64,000 nucleotides of DNA from an uncultured Pelagibacteraceae bacterium (lineage in GTDB: Bacteria; Pseudomonadota; Alphaproteobacteria; Pelagibacterales; Pelagibacteraceae), in assembly GCA_902598015.1 (NCBI GenBank), contig CACJZT010000005.1, positions 18,303-82,302 on the forward strand, in the 5' to 3' direction. Position 1 is the first letter of the stretch. Every line of letters begins with the position of its first letter. This document shows, in pieces, positions 43,691 through 52,110 of this stretch. Position numbers and translations under genes: made by a program. The notes under the pieces are model-generated. The model made no database searches. It saw only the letters and a list, made by a program, of their open reading frames with translations, and was not told the DNA's origin.

Positions 43691-44697
43691 TAATCTGAAT
43701 TTTTATCAGAATAAGCCTTCACTATCTTAGAAACCAGCGGATGTCTTACAACATCTGTATGATCAAAATCTACTACAGATATCTCCTTTAAATGACCAAG
43801 TAATTTTTTTGATCTATTTAAACCTGACATTGTTTTATTCGGTAAGTCTATCTGGGAAGGATCACCATTAATAACTATTTTAGAATTCTCACCAATTCTT
43901 GTTAAAAACATTTTTATTTGAGTATCAGTAGCATTTTGCGCTTCATCAAGAATTGCAAAAGAATTTTTTAAAGTTCTCCCCCTCATGAAAGCAAGTGGTG
44001 CAATTTCAATATCTCCAACTTCTATTTTTTTTTGAATTTTTTCAAAATCTAATAAATCATATAATGAATCATAAAGAGGTCTTAAGTAAGGGTCAACTTT
44101 TTCTCTCATATCTCCTGGTAAAAAACCTAATCTCTCACCCGCTTCAACTGCTGGTCTAGATAAAATAATTCTCTCTATTTTTTTATCCAACAACATAGTT
44201 AATGCAACCGCAACTGCTAAAAAAGTTTTACCAGTTCCAGCTGGACCTGCAGAAATAACAATGTCTGACTCTTTTAAAGCTCTTATATAATTTTTTTGTT
44301 TCTCTGATCTTGGTATTACAGATTTTTTTGGAGTTTTTATTATGTATTCTACATTTCCACTTTTATTTGTAACTTTTTCATCAATCATAAATTTGTTTAC
44401 TGATGACTCTATATCCTTTTTTTCTAATGTTCCATTATTTAAAAATTGTTCTACAAGAAATTGAATTGCATTTTTTATTAATTCATTTTTTTCAGGAGTA
44501 TTTTTTAATAAAATTGAATTTCCTCTAGAGTAAATGCTAGTATTTGTAATTTTTTCTAATTCCTTTAAGTTATTATTAAATTCTCCTAAAACACCTAAAA
44601 GTAATTCATTGCTTTGGAATACAATACTTAAGGCATTGTTTTCGGAATACACATATTTTAAATCAGGATTAATTTTTGATTTTGCAAAATTTTTCAA
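43690..44697 (-). CDS. phoH: PhoH-family ATPase
   Basis: The 335-residue protein has the Walker A AGPAGTGKTFLAVAVAL (near residue 153) and Walker B FAILDEAQNAT. Its ILSRPAVEAGERLGFLPGDM and GDPSQIDLP segments mark the PhoH/YbeZ group. It is an RNA-related ATPase probably acting with YbeY in rRNA maturation. Its last base is the first base of ybeY's reading, in the usual miaB-phoH-ybeY order. Confidence 0.93.
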   Translation of the reverse strand: MKNFAKSKINPDLKYVYSENNALSIVFQSNELLLGVLGEFNNNLKELEKITNTSIYSRGNSILLKNTPEKNELIKNAIQFLVEQFLNNGTLEKKDIESSVNKFMIDEKVTNKSGNVEYIIKTPKKSVIPRSEKQKNYIRALKESDIVISAGPAGTGKTFLAVAVALTMLLDKKIERIILSRPAVEAGERLGFLPGDMREKVDPYLRPLYDSLYDLLDFEKIQKKIEVGDIEIAPLAFMRGRTLKNSFAILDEAQNATDTQIKMFLTRIGENSKIVINGDPSQIDLPNKTMSGLNRSKKLLGHLKEISVVDFDHTDVVRHPLVSKIVKAYSDKNSD

Positions 44698-44698
44698 C

Positions 44699-46030
44699 TT
44701 ATGCTGCTTTCATTTCATCAATTACTTTGCCAAATAAAGAGTTTTGATTACTTTTTTCGATATTAACTTTAATTAATTTGCCAATATGACTTTCATTACC
44801 ATCAAAAATTACTGAATTTAAAAATTTATTTCGTCCAAAATATTTCTTCTGGTTTTTAAGTTTATTTTCCACAAGCACCTCTAAGGTTTTACCTTCCAAA
44901 GATTTATTCAACTCTATTTGGTTACTAAATAATTTTTCTTGAATAGTTATCAGCCTATTTTTAAGTTTATCTTTATCAGTAATCTCTAATTCACTAGCCT
45001 TTGTTCCTGGTCTTGGACTAAAAATAAAAGAGAATGAATTTATAAATTTAATTTTATTAACTAAATTTAAGGTTTCTTTAAAATCATGCTCCGTTTCTCC
45101 GGGGTATCCGATAATAAAGTCACTAGAAAATTTTATATCTGGATTAATTTTGATTAATTTTTCATAAATATTTAAATAATAATTTACAGTATGTTTTCTG
45201 TTCATCATTTTTAATATTCTGTCAGAACCACTTTGAATTGGTAAATGGACAAAAGGCATTAATTTTTTTGAATTTTTGTAACATTCAATAAGATCATCTG
45301 TCATATCTCTTGGATGGGATGTGGTATATCTAATTCTACTTATTTCGTTATATTTACTAAGTGTGTTTATAAGGTCTGATAGTCTATACTCTCTGGATCC
45401 ATCTGTATAAGAATATGCATTAACGTTTTGGCCAAGAAAAGTTATTTCTCTAGATCCGTTCTTTATCAATCTCTCAGCTTCATCAATAATACTTTTAAAT
45501 GGTCTAGAATACTCTGGTCCTCTAGTATAAGGTACAACACAAAAGTGACAGAACTTATCACAACCTTCTTGGATCGTTAAAAAAGATGAGACATTGGTAT
45601 TATTATTTTTAATATTATCGAAGTACCTAAACTTAGAAACTGAGTCAAATTCAGTTTCTTCAACTTTATTTTCTTCCTCAAAATTCTTTAAAAGACTATT
45701 TATTTTTTGGTAAGATTGTGGACCTATAACTAAATCTATATATTTTTCCCTATTGAGCATCTCAGTATTTTCTGCTTGTGCAACGCAACCTGCAACAACC
45801 ATTATTGGTTTTTTTTTATCTTTATATAATTTTTTAACCCTTCCAATCTCATGATAAACTTTATCTTTAGCTTTATCTCTAATATGACAAGTATTTAAAA
45901 TATAACAATCAGCCTCATCTTGATTTTCAGTTTTGTTATAACCTATTGCCTTAACAGCATCATATATCCTGTTGGAGTCGTACTCATTCATTTGACAACC
46001 AAATGTCTTTATAAAAACCTTTTTATGCAT
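44699..46030 (-). CDS. miaB: tRNA-2-methylthio-N6-dimethylallyladenosine synthase
   Basis: The 443-residue radical-SAM methylthiotransferase has the N-terminal UPF0004 domain beginning KVFIKTFGCQMNEYDS, with three cysteines for an auxiliary cluster. The radical-SAM CxxxCxxC is in EGCDKFCHFCVVPYTRG (near residue 156), and a C-terminal TRAM domain follows. It adds the methylthio group to A37 of tRNAs that read codons starting with U. It follows fur by 3 bases. Confidence 0.96.
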   Translation of the reverse strand: MHKKVFIKTFGCQMNEYDSNRIYDAVKAIGYNKTENQDEADCYILNTCHIRDKAKDKVYHEIGRVKKLYKDKKKPIMVVAGCVAQAENTEMLNREKYIDLVIGPQSYQKINSLLKNFEEENKVEETEFDSVSKFRYFDNIKNNNTNVSSFLTIQEGCDKFCHFCVVPYTRGPEYSRPFKSIIDEAERLIKNGSREITFLGQNVNAYSYTDGSREYRLSDLINTLSKYNEISRIRYTTSHPRDMTDDLIECYKNSKKLMPFVHLPIQSGSDRILKMMNRKHTVNYYLNIYEKLIKINPDIKFSSDFIIGYPGETEHDFKETLNLVNKIKFINSFSFIFSPRPGTKASELEITDKDKLKNRLITIQEKLFSNQIELNKSLEGKTLEVLVENKLKNQKKYFGRNKFLNSVIFDGNESHIGKLIKVNIEKSNQNSLFGKVIDEMKAA

Positions 46031-46033
46031 GAA

Positions 46034-46453
46034 CTACTTTTTTTTGATCCCGTATAGTTCTAACTTGTGATCAACGAGTTTGTAGCCATATTTATCGGCG
46101 ATTTTTTTTTGTAATTCTTCGATCTCTTCATCAACAAATTCTATTATTTCACCAGTTTTAATATCAATTAAGTGATTATGATCATCATTTAGTTCATATC
46201 TTGCTTTGCCAGATTTAAAATCATGTTTTGTTAAAATTCCAGCTTCTTCAAAAAGTTTGACTGTTCTATAAACTGTAGCAATACTAATTTTAGAATCTAT
46301 TTTAGAAACTCTATTGTATAATTCATCAACATCTGGGTGGTCAGATTCTCCGTATGTTTTTTTAGACTCGGATATTACTCTTGCTATTATTCTTCTTTGG
46401 TCTGTAAGTTTTACTCCATTTTTTTGACATTTTTCTTCGATTGTTTCTAGCAT
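46034..46453 (-). CDS. fur: Fur-family regulator (Fur/Mur type)
   Basis: The 139-residue protein has the winged helix (LTDQRRIIARVI, ISIATVYRTVKLFEEAG) and the metal-binding DDHNHLIDIKTGEIIEF, without the CxxC pair of zinc-structural Fur proteins. This resembles alphaproteobacterial Fur/Mur, which often senses manganese or iron. It is distinct from the Irr-type protein at 29060, so the window encodes two Fur-family regulators. tsaB-fur-miaB is a conserved order. Confidence 0.9.
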   Translation of the reverse strand: MLETIEEKCQKNGVKLTDQRRIIARVISESKKTYGESDHPDVDELYNRVSKIDSKISIATVYRTVKLFEEAGILTKHDFKSGKARYELNDDHNHLIDIKTGEIIEFVDEEIEELQKKIADKYGYKLVDHKLELYGIKKK

Positions 46454-46461
46454 AATATATT

Positions 46462-46839
46462 TTAACTCGAGTAAAGGGGTTTAATCAAATTAATATTTGT
46501 AAAATTTCTTTTATCAATTTTTGTTAACTGATCTACACCATTTTCAGTTAAGTGTTCACTTAAAAATCCATATAAATCAATATTTTTTGCAAAAGCAATG
46601 CCTTTAGCAATTGCTATTGAATTTCTAATACTTGAGATTTTGCCAGGACCTTGATTGACAAATATTTCGCTAATTTTATCTAAACTTGAATCATGCTGAT
46701 TAAGAAAATTTAAAATTAATATCATTATTTTGTCAAAATTTTCTCTACTGTTTACATGAGCGGTAGTATAAGATTCTATGCTAGTTATGAGAGAAAATAA
46801 AATTTTATCATCTGCAGCGTTTATAACTAAAGTACTCAT
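46462..46839 (-). CDS. tsaB: Shortened TsaB-like protein (t6A synthesis)
   Basis: The 125-residue protein starts MSTLVINAADDKILFSLI like the first strand of the ASKHA fold. It contains IFVNQGPGKISSIRNSIAIAKGIAFA, the well-conserved TsaB segment, and ends with IKPLYSS, resembling the PLYLR end of TsaB. Typical TsaB is 200-230 residues; here the second lobe is missing between about residues 95 and 115. TsaB with TsaD and TsaE makes the t6A modification of tRNA. The rimI gene often next to it is also absent. Confidence 0.78.
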   Translation of the reverse strand: MSTLVINAADDKILFSLITSIESYTTAHVNSRENFDKIMILILNFLNQHDSSLDKISEIFVNQGPGKISSIRNSIAIAKGIAFAKNIDLYGFLSEHLTENGVDQLTKIDKRNFTNINLIKPLYSS

Positions 46840-47839
46840 TTTTTTTATTATTTTTTTAAACGTTAAAGCTGAAGTAGTAAATAAAAAATATTTTAAAAAT
46901 GAACAAGGTATTTTGGCAATTATGTATCATAGATTTGAAGAAAATAAGTATCCATCAACAAATATAAGATTAGATATATTTAAAAAACATATTAATTTAA
47001 TAAAGGAAAATAATTTAAATTTTTACAATCCTGGTGAATTTTCAAAAAGCTTTAAAAAGATTAAGGAACACAAAAAAATTTTATTAACTATTGATGATGC
47101 ATTTACGTCTTTTTATGAAAATGCTTGGCCAATCTTAAAAGAGGAAAAAATTCCATTTATTTTATTTGTCTCAACAGAGGCAGTTGGTAATAGAGGATAT
47201 ATGAGTTGGGACCAAATAAGAGAAATAGAGAAAGAGAAATTTGCATTCATTGGCAATCATTCACATTCACACGATTATTTAACTAAATTTACTTTTAAAA
47301 AATTTATAGATGATATTAATAAATCAATTAAAATTTTTAAAAATAAATTAGGTTATAATCCAAGTTTTTTTTCTTATCCATTTGGTGAATATAGTTTAGA
47401 GCAAAAAAATTATATTTCAAAAAACTTTGAATTTGCATTTGGCCAACATTCAGGTGTTATTGATTTAAACAAAGATAGATATGAACTACCAAGATTCCCT
47501 ATAAACGAAAAATATGGTGAAATAAAAAGATTTAAAGAGGTAATATCTTATTTGCCACTTCAGTATAAAATTGTAAAACCAGAGAACAAATTTATGAATG
47601 ATGGCGAAAACCCACCTAAAATGACAATAGAATTTTTTGAGGATCAAAAAAATTTAGAAAATATTAATTGCTTTTCAAATGAAGGGTCAAAATGGAGAAA
47701 AACAAACATTGTTTTAATTGATAATATATTAAATATTAATTTTGCAGAAAAATTTATTGAAAGAAGAGGTAGGATTAACTGTTCCCTCAAAGATGATAAA
47801 GGCTGGAGATTTTCAGGTTTCCAATTTGTTCAAAATTAA
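46778..47839 (+). CDS. Exported polysaccharide deacetylase
   Basis: The 353-residue protein has a long N-terminal signal or anchor (VLIFFIIFLNVKAEVV) and a NodB homology domain: MYHRFEENKYPS, LTIDDAFTSFYENAWPIL (the metal and catalytic Asp), GNHSHSHDYL (metal His pair) and FFSYPFGEYS. It would remove acetyl groups from a surface polysaccharide or peptidoglycan. The first Asp-Asp is followed by Ala where Gly is usual. Its start overlaps the divergent tsaB start by 62 bases, so the signal peptide is coded antisense to TsaB. Confidence 0.85.
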   Translation: MLVMRENKILSSAAFITKVLIFFIIFLNVKAEVVNKKYFKNEQGILAIMYHRFEENKYPSTNIRLDIFKKHINLIKENNLNFYNPGEFSKSFKKIKEHKKILLTIDDAFTSFYENAWPILKEEKIPFILFVSTEAVGNRGYMSWDQIREIEKEKFAFIGNHSHSHDYLTKFTFKKFIDDINKSIKIFKNKLGYNPSFFSYPFGEYSLEQKNYISKNFEFAFGQHSGVIDLNKDRYELPRFPINEKYGEIKRFKEVISYLPLQYKIVKPENKFMNDGENPPKMTIEFFEDQKNLENINCFSNEGSKWRKTNIVLIDNILNINFAEKFIERRGRINCSLKDDKGWRFSGFQFVQN

Positions 47840-48927
47840 ATTAGTTTTTTAGTCTTATTACTTGTTGGCATTACATTTACATCATCAAAATCCTTAAGAG
47901 AGTTTTGCTTTATAATTTTTTTTAATACATCAATGTACTGTTGCCCAGTCTCAGCATATTTATCTAAATAATTAACCAGCCTTAAACTGTCTAACATTTC
48001 GCCATTGTCTCTTTGGATTGCTCTTTCTTTTCTAAATTCAATATAGCTACTATGAGTATTTAAATTTCGCTGATATGCTCTTACTGATGCTTTAAGAACT
48101 GCAAATTTTGCAACTTTGTGTTTTGCATCTTTATCTACACCCGCTGGTCTAATTCCTTCACCATTCCAAGTCCATTGTCCAAATAATGCATTACCCTCTT
48201 GTGCAAATCTTGATGTTCCCCAACCAGTTTCTTTAGCAGCCTGAGCAAGTGCTAAGGAGATAGGTATTTCATCCATCCTAACTTTAAGAGAATAAAAATC
48301 ACCATCCTTTAAACCATATTGTTTTAATTTTTCTTTTAACCAATTCTTTTCTCTTTGAGTGTTGATGTTCTTACCTAATATTCTAAATAATTCTTTTCTA
48401 TCAAGTCGAATTTTTGCATTCTCCTCTACAATCAGAGGTAAAACTATTTGAATAAATAATTTCTTCCTTTTTTTTGAGCTTTCAATACTTTTTATTTCTT
48501 TTGGAAGATGGTCAATTTTATTACCAATATTTATCAATTTGGTCTCTTTAACTCTTTCAAGATTATAGTTTGTATCTTTAAATAATTGCTCAATAGTTCT
48601 TGCATCAAATCTTATTGAATTTTGCCCTTCATCATCTGTACTAAAAAAATCAATGTCTGCAAAAATATTTTTTAAACTTAAATTTTTTGTTATCGTTTCT
48701 TTTTCTTCATCAACAATTTTTTTTCTTTTTTCTAATTCTTGATCAAAGTTTACTCCCGCATTTGAAATAATAGATTTATTAAAATTCAGGTTTTTATCAA
48801 AAAAAATTTTTATAGTTGGTAAAACAAAAAAAGAAAAAATTACTAGGAGACTAATTGCAGAAAATCTTAATATATTATTTTTCTTTTTAATCTGTTTAAG
48901 ATTTTTATTTTTTTTACGTCTAACCAT
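47836..48927 (-). CDS. Bax-like glucosaminidase, membrane-anchored
   Basis: The 363-residue protein has a single N-terminal membrane helix (about residues 20-40) and a C-terminal glucosaminidase domain with PISLALAQAAKETGWGTSRFA and GNALFGQWTWNGEGI. The Glu in AKETGWG is the catalytic residue. This is the Bax/FlgJ-like domain that cuts peptidoglycan glycan strands. It lies with the deacetylase convergent to it (4-base overlap), so both could work on cell-wall sugars, though they are on different transcripts. Confidence 0.87.
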   Translation of the reverse strand: MVRRKKNKNLKQIKKKNNILRFSAISLLVIFSFFVLPTIKIFFDKNLNFNKSIISNAGVNFDQELEKRKKIVDEEKETITKNLSLKNIFADIDFFSTDDEGQNSIRFDARTIEQLFKDTNYNLERVKETKLINIGNKIDHLPKEIKSIESSKKRKKLFIQIVLPLIVEENAKIRLDRKELFRILGKNINTQREKNWLKEKLKQYGLKDGDFYSLKVRMDEIPISLALAQAAKETGWGTSRFAQEGNALFGQWTWNGEGIRPAGVDKDAKHKVAKFAVLKASVRAYQRNLNTHSSYIEFRKERAIQRDNGEMLDSLRLVNYLDKYAETGQQYIDVLKKIIKQNSLKDFDDVNVMPTSNKTKKLI

Positions 48928-48955
48928 TAATTTAAATATAATAATTATTTATTAA

Positions 48956-49498
48956 TTATACAGCTAAAACTTCTTTAACTTCAGGAATATAATGACAAAG
49001 CAAGTTTTCTACACCTTTTTTTAAAGTAAGAGTTGAAGACGGACAACCTGAGCAGCTGCCTTTTAATAAAACTTTAACTTTTCCATTCTTGAATTCTTGG
49101 AATTTTATATCTCCGCCATCTCTTGCAACAGCAGGTCTTATTTTAGAATCTAGTATACTTATAATTTTTTTTTCAATTTCAGAATAATTTTTGTTTTGCT
49201 CTTCTTCATTTTTTTTTTCGATAATACAAGTGTTACCACTAGCATAATGCTCATTCACATAAGATATAACTATATGCTGAATATCTTCCCATTTTTTATT
49301 CTCTTCTTTATTAATAGAAAAGAAATCTTCCCCTAAAAATACTCCAGTAACTCCATTTATCTGTAATAAGTTCTTTATCAATAAATTATTTGTATCATCT
49401 TGATTTAAAACTTCTAAAGAACCATTATTAGATACCTTCCTGCCAGGTAGAAACTTTAATGAATTTGGATTTGGTGTACTTTCAGTTTGTATAAACAT
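48956..49498 (-). CDS. nfuA: NifU-domain iron-sulfur scaffold protein
   Basis: The 180-residue protein starts with the Nfu N-terminal domain (MFIQTESTPNPNSLKFLPG) and ends with the NifU-like domain holding LKGSCSGCPSSTLTLKKG, the CxxC that carries a transient [4Fe-4S] cluster. It delivers iron-sulfur clusters to target enzymes. Clients in this window could include MiaB, ferredoxin and endonuclease III. Confidence 0.93.
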   Translation of the reverse strand: MFIQTESTPNPNSLKFLPGRKVSNNGSLEVLNQDDTNNLLIKNLLQINGVTGVFLGEDFFSINKEENKKWEDIQHIVISYVNEHYASGNTCIIEKKNEEEQNKNYSEIEKKIISILDSKIRPAVARDGGDIKFQEFKNGKVKVLLKGSCSGCPSSTLTLKKGVENLLCHYIPEVKEVLAV

Positions 49499-49535
49499 AT
49501 ACTTTATATAATGTTTATTTCAAAATTATAAATGA

Positions 49536-50537
49536 TTAAAAACCAACTATTTCTTTTATCTTTTTAACTTTTTTAGATGAAATATCCTGTGCTTTTGCGG
49601 CTCCATCCTCTAAAATTTGATCTATATAATTTTTATCTGACAGCAATTTTTGTATTTCTTTTGATATAGGTGACAAATTCGTCACAATTACTTCAGATAG
49701 TTTATTTTTTAGATCAGAAAAATTTTTTCCCTCAAATTCGTTTAATGTATCAGTAATATTTTGATTACTTAAGCTAGAATAAATACCCATCAAATTTTCT
49801 GCTTCAGGTCTGTCCTTTAGTCCCTCTTCATTTCCAGGCAAAGTATCATTATCTGTTTTTGCTTTTTTTATTTTGTTAATAATTTGATCCTCGGTATCTG
49901 TTAAATTGATCCTACTTCCTTCAGCAATATCTGACTTACTCATTTTTTTTGTGCCATCTTTCAAACTCATTATTCTTGAAAAATTTTTTTGTATGAGAGG
50001 CTCGGGAGGCCTTAAGAAATCTGGACATTTATATTCATTATTAAATTTTTGAGCTATATCTCTACAGAGTTCTAGATGCTGTTTTTGATCATCTCCAACT
50101 GGTACATGAGTAGCGTCATATAAAAGAATATCAGAGGCCATTAGAATTGGATAAATATACAAACCAACACTAGCTTTTTCCTTATCTTTTCCGGCTTTCT
50201 CTTTGAATTGTGTCATTCTATTTAGCCAACCCATTCTAGCGATGCATCCTAAAATCCAAGAACCCTCTGAATGTGCGGGAACTAAAGATTGATTGAATAT
50301 TATACTATTTTTTGGATCAATACCGCTTGCAATAAATGCTGCTGCTGTCTCTCTAATATTATTTTTTAACTCTGACGGATCTTGCATTACTGTAATAGCA
50401 TGAAGATCAACAACACAAAAAATACAGTTGTTATCTTTGTTGTTTTGTAAATCAACAAAATTCTTTATTGCACCTATATAATTCCCTAGATGTAAATTTC
50501 CCGTTGGTTGAACTCCAGAAAAAATTTTTTTAGACAT
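49536..50537 (-). CDS. trpS: Tryptophanyl-tRNA synthetase
   Basis: The 333-residue class I synthetase begins [22 protein letters not shown] with the HIGH-like motif GNLHLGN and contains KKMSKSD near residue 197. It charges tRNA-Trp. It is 3 bases downstream of murJ, suggesting one transcript. Confidence 0.97.
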   Translation of the reverse strand: MSKKIFSGVQPTGNLHLGNYIGAIKNFVDLQNNKDNNCIFCVVDLHAITVMQDPSELKNNIRETAAAFIASGIDPKNSIIFNQSLVPAHSEGSWILGCIARMGWLNRMTQFKEKAGKDKEKASVGLYIYPILMASDILLYDATHVPVGDDQKQHLELCRDIAQKFNNEYKCPDFLRPPEPLIQKNFSRIMSLKDGTKKMSKSDIAEGSRINLTDTEDQIINKIKKAKTDNDTLPGNEEGLKDRPEAENLMGIYSSLSNQNITDTLNEFEGKNFSDLKNKLSEVIVTNLSPISKEIQKLLSDKNYIDQILEDGAAKAQDISSKKVKKIKEIVGF

Positions 50538-50540
50538 AAT

Positions 50541-52067
50541 TTAATAGTTTAATTTAATATCAGATATTTTAAAGGCCTTAATGAGTATTGAAATCAGCAA
50601 ATAAAAAGCAAAAGTTAAAATAACTAATAATATAATTGCTAAAAATTTATAACTATTTGAAAATATAAAATAATTTTCAAAATAATTTATTAATATTTTA
50701 AATAATCCTAAACAAATTATATTTGAAACTGATATTTTAAAAAGCTGTATAAAAAAAGAGTTGTTGAAGTTAAAGTAATTTTTATTTAGGGCAAATACCA
50801 TTAATAGGAATCCATTCAACCATGAGGAAATAGTTGTTGCTATAGGAATTACAATAAAACCTATTTTACTAAATAAAGATACACTAATAACAATATTTAA
50901 AATTACAGAAATCAATGAAAAGTAAAAAGGTGTTTTAGTATCATTTCTTGCAAATATAAAACTTGAAAATATTTTTATCATTGAGAATGCAGGTAGGCCT
51001 AATGCAAAATAAAATAATGCACGGGCTGAATTAGTAACGCTTTTCTCGTTAAAAGATCCATAACCAAAAAGTGCAGAAACAATTTCCTCTGAGGCAATAA
51101 TAAGTGCAAGTGTAGCGGGTAAACTTAAAAATAAACTCAATTCTAAAGACTTATTTTGTAAGATTTCCAATTTTATTTTGTTTTTACTTTTAACATATCT
51201 GCTTAGGTTGGGTAAAATAATTATACCAATTGCAATCCCTGCTATTGCTAAGTTGATCTGGTATATTCTATCTGCGTAATACAAATATGAAACTGCACTT
51301 GCTTGGAAAGAAGCAATTATTGTTCCAATTAATATATTAATTTGAGTAACCCCAGATGAAAATATGCTTGGTAAAAGTTTCCTAAAAAAAAATTTTACTT
51401 TTTTATCTATTTGGAAATTGAACTTAAGATCAGGATAAAAATATTTTCTAGTAAAAATAATTAAAAATATAAATTGTATAATTCCCGCAAATGTTACTGC
51501 ATAGCTTAGATAATAAACTAAATCTGTATCATTTTTTATAAAAAGGAAACATATTATTAATATAATATTTAAAAAAAGAGGAGCAGCGGCAGCGGCAGCA
51601 AATTTATTATGAGAATTTAAAATTGCTGAAAAAAAAGAAGCTATACTTATAAAAAATAAAAATGGAAAAGTAATTCTTGTTAAATCAACTGCTAATTTGA
51701 ACTTTTCATCTATATTTGAGAAGCCAGGGGCAATTAATTTTATAAAGCTTGGCATAAAAATCTCAACAAGTATTGTTAGACTTAAAAGTGCTAGGACCAA
51801 TAAATTAAATACAGAGTTAGCAAATTTTTGAGCTTTTTTTTTTCTAGACAAGAGTTCCGATGTATAAGATGGAACAAATGCTGCATTAAAAGTACCTTCT
51901 GCAAATAATCTTCTAAAAGTGTTCGGTATTCTAAATGCTACGAAGAATGCATCAGCAATTGGTCCTGAGCCAAGATAAATAGCTATAAAAAAGTCTCTAA
52001 TATATCCTAAAATTCTGCTTAGTATAACAAACAGACTAAACGTGCCTGTTGACTTAATTAAATTCAT
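50541..52067 (-). CDS. murJ: Lipid II flippase MurJ
   Basis: The 508-residue polytopic protein has about 13-14 hydrophobic helices and the MurJ start MNLIKSTGTFSLFVILSRIL. It contains PIADAFFVAFRIPNTFRRLFAEG near residues 35-57, with the conserved Arg and Asp residues. It flips lipid II across the inner membrane for peptidoglycan synthesis. Its promoter must lie in the 43-bp spacer divergent from maeB. Confidence 0.94.
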   Translation of the reverse strand: MNLIKSTGTFSLFVILSRILGYIRDFFIAIYLGSGPIADAFFVAFRIPNTFRRLFAEGTFNAAFVPSYTSELLSRKKKAQKFANSVFNLLVLALLSLTILVEIFMPSFIKLIAPGFSNIDEKFKLAVDLTRITFPFLFFISIASFFSAILNSHNKFAAAAAAPLFLNIILIICFLFIKNDTDLVYYLSYAVTFAGIIQFIFLIIFTRKYFYPDLKFNFQIDKKVKFFFRKLLPSIFSSGVTQINILIGTIIASFQASAVSYLYYADRIYQINLAIAGIAIGIIILPNLSRYVKSKNKIKLEILQNKSLELSLFLSLPATLALIIASEEIVSALFGYGSFNEKSVTNSARALFYFALGLPAFSMIKIFSSFIFARNDTKTPFYFSLISVILNIVISVSLFSKIGFIVIPIATTISSWLNGFLLMVFALNKNYFNFNNSFFIQLFKISVSNIICLGLFKILINYFENYFIFSNSYKFLAIILLVILTFAFYLLISILIKAFKISDIKLNY

Positions 52068-52110
52068 AAATCATATTAGTAACTTAATCCTTTTGTATAT
52101 CTAACAAATA

